Of a stretch of 6,435 bases of DNA, positions 1 through 5,922 are shown piece after piece. Source of the stretch: Oscillospiraceae bacterium. GTDB lineage: Bacteria > Bacillota_A > Clostridia > Saccharofermentanales > Saccharofermentanaceae. Under the pieces are notes generated by a model, which worked only from the letters and a program-made list of their open reading frames with translations, searched no databases and had not been told where the DNA came from. Numbering within the stretch: the first letter of the stretch is position 1; the number at the start of each line of letters is the position of its first letter. The stretch is from the NCBI GenBank assembly GCA_902803365.1, contig CADCPU010000445.1, positions 1 through 6,435 of the forward strand. Reading direction: 5' to 3'. Both the position numbers and the translations under genes were made by a program.

Positions 1-104
1 GATGATCTGTACTGTAATTTTGCCTTCTTGAACTCGAAAAGCGCATACTCGAAACGTTTTTTCTGAGAATCGTACTGTAAAGCCCGCCCGGGTCTTATGA
101 TCAA
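1..104 (-). CDS. Possible start of a further gene running off the left edge (weak)
   Basis: A minus-strand frame opens at TTG (104-102), overlapping the cellulase stop by two bases, and stays open for 34 codons to the window edge. Its translation begins LIIRPGRALQYDS and ends FKKAKLQYRS, with LQY repeated 21 codons apart; composition is rich in K, R, F and Y. There is no good ribosome binding site and no ATG in the window, so it may be chance. A second minus-strand frame is also open here, and a plus-strand frame is open from the left edge to a stop at 64-66, which weakens the call. Confidence 0.2.
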   Translation of the reverse strand, partial: MIIRPGRALQYDSQKKRFEYALFEFKKAKLQYRS

Positions 105-2359
105 CGCTTTGGTTTAAAGAGATTTATAAGTATCTCCTTGATCGTCGCGCCGCCCCTCCAGAGCAACACTGCTCTTACGACTATGAAGATCAGTATCGCG
201 GCAAAGAGTACTACGACACCGATACCTACGCCCTTCAAGACTTTGAAGAATCCGTCGAGCTTGATAGGCTCTGCCGTGCGTCTTGCAGGCTTGGTCTCCT
301 CCATATAGAGAGCATCGTTAAGGCCTTCTCCCTCACCGTTATGCTTCTCGACATCTTCAGGAAGCATCGTCTCCGTAGTAGACGTGGATTCCGAAGTCTC
401 ATCAGCAGACGTATCTGATGTCTCTGTTACGTCAGCGGCCACTGAAGCAGCAGTAGTTGCCGTAGTCTCAGCAGCTGCAGGAGCGGCAGTAGTATCCGTT
501 GTTGCAGGCTTGGTCTCGTCCGTCTTAGGATCCGGCTTAGCCGCAGGATCAGGCTTACCGGCAGGGTCCGGCTTATCAGCAGGTCCCGGTGCAGGAGCAG
601 TATCGACCTTCTTACCGGAATACTCGGAGAGGTTTACACCATTGCTGCCGAGTGCTATCTCGTGGTCAAGGCCGATCGGCTTGCCGTCGGATGTCTTCCA
701 CATTACTTCATTAACAAATGCGTACTTCTCCTCGTCCCATGTGGTGAAGTCGTCGAGAACGAGTCCGCCGGTATCGCCCGAGTTGGCATTGAAGCACCAG
801 AAAGTGTAGTTCAGACGGTACTCGCCGATGAGCTGTCTTAAGTACTTCATCCATGTGAGGTTATCGCCTGACATGAATCCGCCCCACTCACCGATGAGGA
901 TAGGAGCAGTGTCTGTTGTCTTAATGTAGAGCCAGTAGTCGTTCCAGTACTCTTTCTTGAGGGACTCGTAGTCGAATCCGCCGTGGAACCACGGCTGCTG
1001 GTAGACGGCCGGGCCGTAATCGTGAGGAGAATAGACTATCTGCTTATTGCGCTCCTTGGAGCCCAGATCCACAGGATAGTACTTAACACCCATGAGGTTT
1101 CCGCCCCACCAGGAGTTATAGTAGTCGCCCTCGTTCATTGATGTGAAATTGTTGGATTTAGGATCAGTCGGGAAGATCTGATTGCCTTCGATAACAATGA
1201 GCGCGTGAGGATTGTTGTCGAGGATCTTGTTACCTGCAAGCTCCGCGATGTATTTCCAGTTGTTGGCATCCTTTGAATCGTTCCAGATTGCGCGATTCTG
1301 TTCGTTGCCTGCGCCGTGAGGCTCGTTCTTAAGATCATATGCGACGATCGTATCGTTATCCTTATAGCGGGCTGATACCCAGTCAAGTGCCTCGAGGTAC
1401 TGATCGGCAGAGATCTTATCCGTATACCACAGAGGAGCATTATGACCTGAAGCATCGGTCTCAGCACTGTGGATATCGATCATGACCTTGATGCCGCTAG
1501 CTTCGCAGATCTCGAGCGCGCGGTCGAAGATCTGAAGGCTGTTAAGACCTACAAGGTCTGCATTGGCAGCCTGATTAAAGTTAGCATCCGGATAGATGCC
1601 GTTTTTCCAGTTGAGGAGAAGTTCGGCCGAGATCGGGATCCTCAGGAGGTTGAATCCTCTGTCTGCGATGGCCTTGAGAGAGCTTTCCATGTTACAGGAC
1701 CAGCATCCGTCAAAAATGTTCGTTCCTGTGTTATAACCGAACCAGTTTACGCCCGTGAGCCATACTTCGGTTCCGTTCTTGTCGACGATCTTGCTGCCGT
1801 CTGTGGTAAGCCAGTCATCTCCTGTCTTGCCCTTCTTGTTGTCGGACTTGGATGTATCACCCGGCTTAGAAGGCTGATCAGGCTTTGCAGGATCTTTCTT
1901 ATCATCACCTGCAGGTCCCGGACCAGGTGCAGGCTTGCCCGTAGCATTTACCTTACCTTCCTCGCTGTCACCATAAACGGAGAGCAGCTTGATGTCTTTG
2001 ATGCCGGAGCCCGTTACCTGGATTCCGACGCTTCCGTTGAAGCCCCAGGAATTTGGTCCGTCTTTTGAGACAACAGCCGTGACGACACTGCCGTCGATCG
2101 TATAGGAATCGAATCCCCATCCGCCTGCTTCGGTTACGCTTCCACCGAAGTCGGCCTTGACCGTTATCTTGGAATATCCGTCGCAGCCGCTTAAGGTCAG
2201 AGTGATCTGTCCGCCGCTCTCCCACGGATTTGTCGTATCAACAACAGCTTCGGGTGCGGCAAAGACCGTTCCCGAAGCTGTGTAGATCGTTACTGTGAAG
2301 CCTACCGTCAGTGCGAGCACTGCTGCGGCGAGCTTTTTTAAGATTGCTTTCTTACACAT
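101..2359 (-). CDS. Secreted, membrane-anchored GH5 cellulase (endo-beta-1,4-glucanase)
   Basis: A 752-residue extracellular glycoside hydrolase. Order: signal peptide 1-34 (KK..., hydrophobic core, cleavage probable after VFA); beta-rich domain about 44-130 with two WGF motifs (81-83, 105-107), probably carbohydrate binding but not assigned to a CBM family; Pro/Asp/Lys linker 131-181; GH5 barrel about 182-560; second linker 585-665, first PDPAGKPDP-like then Thr/Ser/Ala/Glu; transmembrane helix about 711-734; short basic tail ending KPKR. All eight classical GH5 residues are visible: R240, H297, N345, acid/base E346 (DLKNEPHG), H446, Y448, nucleophile E491 (LIGEWGG), W521. GVNWFGYNTG, LWYT and the SPHDYGPAVYQQPWF segment resemble the Acidothermus E1 type (GH5 subfamily 1), so cellulose or another beta-1,4-glucan is the likely substrate. 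The basic tail predicts C-terminus in the cytosol and the enzyme displayed on the outer face. No dockerin or LPxTG is seen. Start is set by the CGGAG site. Confidence 0.93.
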   Translation of the reverse strand: MCKKAILKKLAAAVLALTVGFTVTIYTASGTVFAAPEAVVDTTNPWESGGQITLTLSGCDGYSKITVKADFGGSVTEAGGWGFDSYTIDGSVVTAVVSKDGPNSWGFNGSVGIQVTGSGIKDIKLLSVYGDSEEGKVNATGKPAPGPGPAGDDKKDPAKPDQPSKPGDTSKSDNKKGKTGDDWLTTDGSKIVDKNGTEVWLTGVNWFGYNTGTNIFDGCWSCNMESSLKAIADRGFNLLRIPISAELLLNWKNGIYPDANFNQAANADLVGLNSLQIFDRALEICEASGIKVMIDIHSAETDASGHNAPLWYTDKISADQYLEALDWVSARYKDNDTIVAYDLKNEPHGAGNEQNRAIWNDSKDANNWKYIAELAGNKILDNNPHALIVIEGNQIFPTDPKSNNFTSMNEGDYYNSWWGGNLMGVKYYPVDLGSKERNKQIVYSPHDYGPAVYQQPWFHGGFDYESLKKEYWNDYWLYIKTTDTAPILIGEWGGFMSGDNLTWMKYLRQLIGEYRLNYTFWCFNANSGDTGGLVLDDFTTWDEEKYAFVNEVMWKTSDGKPIGLDHEIALGSNGVNLSEYSGKKVDTAPAPGPADKPDPAGKPDPAAKPDPKTDETKPATTDTTAAPAAAETTATTAASVAADVTETSDTSADETSESTSTTETMLPEDVEKHNGEGEGLNDALYMEETKPARRTAEPIKLDGFFKVLKGVGIGVVVLFAAILIFIVVRAVLLWRGGATIKEILINLFKPKR

Positions 2360-2366
2360 ATTTAAA

Positions 2367-2371
2367 CTCCG
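2367..2371 (-). promoter_or_regulatory. Ribosome binding site deciding the cellulase start
   Basis: CGGAG ends 7 nt before the ATG at 2359. A longer reading starting at 2404 would put 15 extra polar residues before the Lys-rich signal peptide and would have no such site. Confidence 0.75.
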
Positions 2372-2394
2372 TAAATAAAGTTTGCCCGTGTGTA

Positions 2395-2403
2395 AGTATA
2401 TCA
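2395..2403 (-). promoter_or_regulatory. Possible extended -10 promoter for the cellulase gene
   Basis: The minus strand reads TGATATACT just after the paaK stop: an extended -10 (TGn) plus TATACT, five of six to consensus. There is no good -35 at 16-18 nt; a TCGACA lies 20 nt upstream, which is too far. Start of RNA near 2388 would leave a leader of about 28 nt containing the ribosome binding site. The call rests on motif matching in a 50-nt gap. Confidence 0.35.
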
Positions 2404-2409
2404 CATGTA

Positions 2410-3729
2410 TCAGAAGCGGGTGTCGATTACCCTCTTCATCTTGCCCTCTGACTTAGGCAGAGTATTAGGTGCAACAAGCTGTACCTTGATGTGAAGACCC
2501 GTGATGGAAGTGATGTCAGCCTCGACTGCTTTGTTGAGCTTTGCAAGGTCACCCATCGTATCCGTAAAGAGGTTAGGCTTGAGCTCGAGCTTAACGTAGA
2601 TGGAATCCTGGTTGTTGATACGGTCAACAAAGATCTGGTAGTTCATGGATACTTCGTCCGTATGCTTACCGTTCGCTTCCTCGATCTGGCTCGGGAAGAG
2701 GTTAACGCCGCGGATAACGAGCATATCGTCAGCGCGTCCCGTGATCTTCTCGATCCTGGGTGTAGTTCTTCCGCATGCACACTTACCGTGATAGATCCTC
2801 GTAAGGTCATGTGTATTGTATCTCATGAGCGGGAGCGCTTCCTTCGTAACGGATGAGAATACGAGTTCACCGATCTCACCGTCAGGGAGAGGCTTACCTG
2901 TCTTAGGATCAACTACTTCAGGCCAGAAGTGGTCAGCCTGGATATGGATCAGGTCACCCTTTTCGCAGGAACAGCCGACACCCGGACCGCAAACCTCGGA
3001 AAGGCCGTAGATATCGAATGCCTTGATACCTGCTCTCTCCTCGATCTCCTGCTTCATCTCGACTGTCCATGCCTCAGCACCGAAGATACCTGTCCTCAGG
3101 TTGAGCTGGCTCTTGTCGACACCCTTCTCATCCATCTTATCGAGGAGGTTCAACATATATGTAGGAGTACAGAAGATAACGTCCGGCTTCCAATCTGTAA
3201 GGATCATGATCTGTCTGTCAGTCTGTCCCGTCGATACAGGAATAGCAGTAGCTCCGAATGCCTCACATGCATAATGTGGGCCGAGACCACCTGTGAAGAG
3301 TCCGTAGCCGTAAGAGATATGAGCGAGATCGCCCTTCTTCATACCTGCCATCGCGAAAGCTCTGCAGAGCATATCGGACCAGAGCTGGATATCGTTATGT
3401 GTGTATCCTACGACCTTCATACGGCCTGTTGTACCGGATGAAGCATGGAAACGCTCGACTTCCTCTCTCGGGACTGCCAAAGTTCCGAACGGATAGTTGT
3501 CCCTGAAGTCGAACTTATCGGTGAACGGGAGTTTCCAGAGATCCTCCGTTCCGTGGATGTCTTCAGGCTTAACACCTGCATCATCGAGTTTTTTCTTGTA
3601 ATAAGGGACCTTCTCGTAAAGTCTCTTTACGCACTTTCTGATCCTCTCGCTTACAAGTGCCTCACGTTCGTCTTCGCTCATGCACTCATTCTTTTCGTCC
3701 CAAATGAATGTCTCGAACTCTTTTGCCAT
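2410..3729 (-). CDS. paaK: Phenylacetate--CoA ligase
   Basis: A 439-residue ANL-superfamily adenylate-forming enzyme of the size usual for PaaK. Seen: phosphate-binding loop SSGTTG (97-102) preceded by ERFHA, as in PaaK; adenylate motif DIYGLSEVCGPG (239-250); GEIGELV (284-290); YNTHDLT (304-310); a CxCGR segment (C317, C319, G320, R321) followed by TPRI; hinge GRADDML (331-337); GVNLFPSQIE (341-350); and the C-terminal lysine region PKSEGKMKRV (425-434). No signal or membrane segment, so it is cytosolic. Known reaction: phenylacetate + ATP + CoA to phenylacetyl-CoA. AAAGGAG ends 7 nt before the ATG, fixing the start. The Phe-type T-box upstream suggests use in phenylalanine formation rather than catabolism; no paaA-E or other ring-breaking genes are visible. 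Related clostridial ligases may prefer indoleacetate or other aryl acids, so the exact substrate is inferred. Confidence 0.93.
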   Translation of the reverse strand: MAKEFETFIWDEKNECMSEDEREALVSERIRKCVKRLYEKVPYYKKKLDDAGVKPEDIHGTEDLWKLPFTDKFDFRDNYPFGTLAVPREEVERFHASSGTTGRMKVVGYTHNDIQLWSDMLCRAFAMAGMKKGDLAHISYGYGLFTGGLGPHYACEAFGATAIPVSTGQTDRQIMILTDWKPDVIFCTPTYMLNLLDKMDEKGVDKSQLNLRTGIFGAEAWTVEMKQEIEERAGIKAFDIYGLSEVCGPGVGCSCEKGDLIHIQADHFWPEVVDPKTGKPLPDGEIGELVFSSVTKEALPLMRYNTHDLTRIYHGKCACGRTTPRIEKITGRADDMLVIRGVNLFPSQIEEANGKHTDEVSMNYQIFVDRINNQDSIYVKLELKPNLFTDTMGDLAKLNKAVEADITSITGLHIKVQLVAPNTLPKSEGKMKRVIDTRF

Positions 3730-3767
3730 CTTTACGCTCCTTTCGCTCTTGCTTTGCGACTTTTGAT

Positions 3768-3806
3768 AAACAAAAATCCCGCCAACGGATATATTCCGTT
3801 GACGGG
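3768..3806 (-). terminator. Rho-independent terminator of the T-box leader
   Basis: CCCGTCAACGGA (3806-3795), loop ATATA, and TCCGTTGGCGGG (3789-3778) form a 12-bp helix with a single G-U pair, followed by ATTTTTGTTT. It lies before the paaK ribosome binding site, so its formation would stop transcription before the gene. It may also end any read-through from the upstream ddl run. Confidence 0.93.
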
Positions 3807-3834
3807 ACGTATATTATACGCGTTACCACCCATC
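3801..3834 (-). other. T-box antiterminator element
   Basis: GATGGG (3834-3829) pairs with CCCGTC (3806-3801), with one U-G pair. A 7-nt bulge TGGTAAC (3828-3822) holds the TGGT that binds the tRNA acceptor end. The upper helix is CGTAT/ATACG (3820-3816 with 3812-3808), capped by AAT and extended by a G-U pair. The CCCGTC strand is also the first strand of the terminator, so the two structures exclude each other. The bulge has TGGTAAC where the common form is TGGNACC. Confidence 0.88.
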
Positions 3835-4063
3835 TTCAGCCGCCTATACTGCGACTGCACTTAGCAAGAATCCATCAATTCTTCGTTCAAGATAACGGTG
3901 AACCTCCGGGAAAACCTACAACTTACGCTTCAGCTCTCCTGCTCATGAGCGAACTTCATCTTAACCGCTTTTGCATAGAAGGCTCTCAGTCTAAGACCTT
4001 CATTCCCTGTTGCCGCTTTGTGAAGACTACTCCTCTCAATCTGCGCAATTACGATATGCGCTA

Positions 4064-4092
4064 ATTATATCTACTCGAAAATCATATTGCAA
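4064..4092 (-). promoter_or_regulatory. Sigma-A-type promoter for the T-box/paaK transcript
   Basis: The minus strand carries -35 TTGCAA (4092-4087), a 17-nt spacer and a perfect -10 TATAAT (4069-4064). An A at 4057, seven bases past the -10, is the likely start of the RNA. The promoter lies 45 nt after the dCMP deaminase stop and directly before the T-box Stem I, which is exactly where a leader promoter is expected. The near-consensus sequence predicts strong constitutive initiation, with control exercised at the T-box terminator. No obvious operator was seen. Confidence 0.85.
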
Positions 4093-4137
4093 GATTTTTC
4101 TGTGATGCTTTCAGCAAAAAAACTTATCTCTTTCGGA

Positions 4138-4617
4138 TCAAACGTCGAGCAGGATCTGCTTGCCGCTCGGAACGTATCTCTTGTACGTAACGCCTGCGGC
4201 ATCGAGCATCTTTCTTGCTGCAGCGGCACCGTCAGTGTCGTGATACTTGTCATCCATGTAGATAACTTCCTTGACGCCCTTCTGGATCAGGGCCTTCGTG
4301 CACTCCTGGCACGGGAAGAGCGTAACATATACGCGTGTATTACGAAGATCCGCAGTTCCGCAGTTAAGTATCGCATTCATCTCCGCATGGCAAACGAAAG
4401 CATACTTCGTATCGAGTATTCCGCCTTCTCTCTCCCACGGGAATTCATCATCGGAGCATCCGCGCGGCATTCCGTTATAGCCGACAGTCATAATACGATT
4501 CTCTTCGTTTACGATGCATGCGCCAACCTGAGTACTCGGGTCCTTGCTTCGCTGTGCAGAAAGACTCGCAACGCCCATAAAATACTCGTCCCAGGTGATA
4601 TAATCGTCTCTTTTCAT
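4138..4617 (-). CDS. dCMP deaminase (deoxycytidylate deaminase)
   Basis: A 159-residue zinc-dependent cytidine/deoxycytidylate deaminase. Seen: zinc and catalytic motif HAEMNA (H77, E79) and the second zinc motif PCQEC (C103, C106), in the expected order and spacing. [16 protein letters not shown] (46-61) and [16 protein letters not shown] (123-138) closely match what I remember of the human DCTD and phage T4 type dCMP deaminases, which favours dCMP over ComE-like, riboflavin or tRNA-editing deaminases. Known role: dCMP to dUMP, feeding thymidylate synthase for dTTP; these enzymes are often activated by dCTP and inhibited by dTTP. The ATG at 4617 is chosen because GGAGG sits 8 nt upstream; an in-frame TTG five codons earlier would overlap that site. 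It follows the flavoprotein by 24 nt with no terminator, so it is probably the last gene of the ddl run. Confidence 0.93.
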   Translation of the reverse strand: MKRDDYITWDEYFMGVASLSAQRSKDPSTQVGACIVNEENRIMTVGYNGMPRGCSDDEFPWEREGGILDTKYAFVCHAEMNAILNCGTADLRNTRVYVTLFPCQECTKALIQKGVKEVIYMDDKYHDTDGAAAARKMLDAAGVTYKRYVPSGKQILLDV

Positions 4618-4625
4618 ATGGGGAT

Positions 4626-4630
4626 CCTCC
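4626..4630 (-). promoter_or_regulatory. Ribosome binding site GGAGG deciding the dCMP deaminase start
   Basis: A perfect GGAGG lies 8 nt before the ATG at 4617. It excludes the in-frame TTG at 4632 as the start, because that codon is itself just upstream of the GGAGG. Confidence 0.8.
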
Positions 4631-4641
4631 AATAAATAATA

Positions 4642-5904
4642 TTAGAGATTATAACCCATTATGCTCCTGCTCACAACATAAGCCTCGCTCATGCAGGCCT
4701 GCAGATTGTAGCCGCCGGAGATGCCGTCGACATCGAGCGCTTCGCCTATGATATAAAGGCCGGACACGAGTTTGGACTCCATAGTCTTCCTGTCGACTTC
4801 CTTAAGATCCACGCCTCCGCGCGTAACATAAGCCTGTTCGATCGCAGGTGCTTCCTCGATACAAAGCTCCAGGTGCTTTATCTCCTTACAGATTGCTTTT
4901 CGGGCACTCTTAGTAAGGCTCTGCGCATAAAGATCCGTAACCTCCGCCCTCTCTGCGAGCTTCTGCGATACGGAGCGCGGAACGAATTCCGATGCGAGCG
5001 TCGTGACCTTGGATGTAGGATGCGTATCGATCATCTTGAGGAACTCTTTCTCGATCTGCTCATCCGACATAAAAGGAGTAAAATCCAGCTCGATCCAACC
5101 GTCCATATCTTCGATATCCGAAGGGATCTCACGGCTGAGTTCCATAATGGCAGGCCCGGACAATCCGGAACCCGTAAAGAGCACGTCGCCTTCGCACGCG
5201 CTCTGCTTTGAATTTAAGTAATAGAGATTGGCGCCCGCATTTACGCTCACGCCGCTCAATGCGGAAGTAAACTCTCTGCCGACCGCGTCGACCTTGACCG
5301 GAGCCAGAGCAGCTCTGATCGGGATAACATTATGACCCAATGCTTCCGCGAATGAATAGGAATCGCCCGACGAACCCGTCTGAGGGAATGATGCGCCTCC
5401 GCATGCAAGTACCAGAACGTCAAAGTGATATGTCTTGTATCTTGTGTATACGTCAAAGCCGTTGCTGTTCCTGTCGATATCGAGCACCTTGGCATCGAAA
5501 ACAACGTCAACGTCATCGCCAAGGTAAGATACGATAGTATCCCTTACTTTGACCGCGCTGTCGCAGACAGGAAACATCCTGTTGTTGTCTTCTTCCTTGA
5601 GCTTTAATCCGAGGTCGTTTTCGAAAAACTTCACTGTATCCTCAGGTCCGAACATCTTGAGCGCCGGATAGAGGAAGTTGCCCGCTTCGTGAAGACCCTT
5701 CTTAAATTCAGAGATCTCCTTGCGGTTCGTGATATTGCATCTGCCGTGACCCGTGAGCGTCAGTTTCTTTCCGAGCTCATCGGTCTTCTCGATTATCGTG
5801 ATCTCATATCTGTCATCAAGACCGGAGCGTTTCAGATGGCAGGCCGTAAACAAACCTGCCGCACCTCCGCCTATGATACCGACTTTTACCTTTTCACCCT
5901 TCAC
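4642..5904 (-). CDS. HI0933/BaiN/YhiN-family FAD-dependent oxidoreductase, substrate unknown
   Basis: A 420-residue flavoprotein with full family length. Seen: N-terminal dinucleotide-binding motif GGGAAG (12-17) after a beta strand, an acidic residue closing the Rossmann beta2 (E39), the family signature GKKLTLTGHGRCNITN (45-60), LACGGASFPQTGSSGD (166-181), the GGVDLKEV block (363-370), and a C-terminal FAD-binding block GEALDVDGISGGYNLQ (387-402). No signal peptide or membrane segment, so it is cytosolic. Members are annotated as NAD(P)/FAD-dependent or aminoacetone oxidases; BaiN from a gut Clostridium has been linked to bile-acid dehydroxylation, but most members have no proven substrate, so none is assigned. 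The start is GTG (5904): a GGGGA ribosome-binding stretch lies 6 nt upstream and the Rossmann strand begins at once. An ATG five bases upstream (5909) is in another frame and meets a stop after two codons. It sits between ddl and dCMP deaminase with 18- and 24-nt gaps. Confidence 0.9.
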   Translation of the reverse strand: MKGEKVKVGIIGGGAAGLFTACHLKRSGLDDRYEITIIEKTDELGKKLTLTGHGRCNITNRKEISEFKKGLHEAGNFLYPALKMFGPEDTVKFFENDLGLKLKEEDNNRMFPVCDSAVKVRDTIVSYLGDDVDVVFDAKVLDIDRNSNGFDVYTRYKTYHFDVLVLACGGASFPQTGSSGDSYSFAEALGHNVIPIRAALAPVKVDAVGREFTSALSGVSVNAGANLYYLNSKQSACEGDVLFTGSGLSGPAIMELSREIPSDIEDMDGWIELDFTPFMSDEQIEKEFLKMIDTHPTSKVTTLASEFVPRSVSQKLAERAEVTDLYAQSLTKSARKAICKEIKHLELCIEEAPAIEQAYVTRGGVDLKEVDRKTMESKLVSGLYIIGEALDVDGISGGYNLQACMSEAYVVSRSIMGYNL

Positions 5905-5922
5905 TTCATGTCCCCGTTAAGA

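Larger units (their letters stand above)
3768..4057 (-). promoter_or_regulatory. T-box riboswitch leader, probably tRNA-Phe specific
   Basis: The leader is about 290 nt and fills the gap before paaK. Seen from 5' to 3': AGTA (4031-4028), a CTTCA/TGAAG helix closing the specifier loop (4025-4021 with 3958-3954), a distal Stem I hairpin GAAGG/CCTTC whose loop carries CTGAGAG, and GAA (3957-3955) one base before TTC (3953-3951), followed by a purine. A CACCGTTATC stretch (3900-3891) and a hairpin AAGAAT/ATTCTT precede the T-box motif GGGTGGTAACGCG (3831-3819). The AGTA/GAA pair is the loop-E arrangement that positions the specifier, so TTC (Phe) is the best reading. The variable base of TGGT pairs with an A discriminator, which tRNA-Phe has. 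Known mechanism: uncharged tRNA stabilises the antiterminator so the downstream gene is transcribed under amino-acid starvation. The class call is very firm; Phe specificity is good but rests on hand folding. Confidence 0.93.

Noticed and set aside
32..54. ACTCGAAA repeated at 32-39 and 47-54, and again at 4073-4080
   Set aside because: Eight-base matches in different contexts with no regular spacing; likely chance.
80..96. GC-rich hairpin after the cellulase stop (AAG-CCC / GGG-CTT)
   Set aside because: It has only six pairs with a bulged A and no T run after it on either strand, so it is not supported as a terminator.
300..365. Possible LPxTG sorting signal (LPEDV) in the cellulase C-terminal region
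   Set aside because: The sequence is LPEDV, not LPxTG, and lies about 45 residues before the hydrophobic helix, too far for a sortase signal.
384..809. Plus-strand frame rich in Ala, Val, Ser and Gly
   Set aside because: It is the antisense of the cellulase linker and end of the GH5 domain; composition comes from the repeats and there is no ribosome binding site or family motif.
2260..2359. Lipoprotein signal because Cys is residue 2
   Set aside because: The Cys precedes the hydrophobic core; there is no lipobox after it, and an AxA-like VFA site is present.
2360..2404. Upstream extension of the cellulase by 15 residues
   Set aside because: The extra residues precede a typical Lys-rich signal peptide, overlap the possible promoter and lack a ribosome binding site, while CGGAG fits the ATG at 2359.
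3445..4064. Plus-strand frames crossing the paaK start and T-box region
   Set aside because: They run antisense to a clear T-box leader and to paaK; no family motifs were seen.
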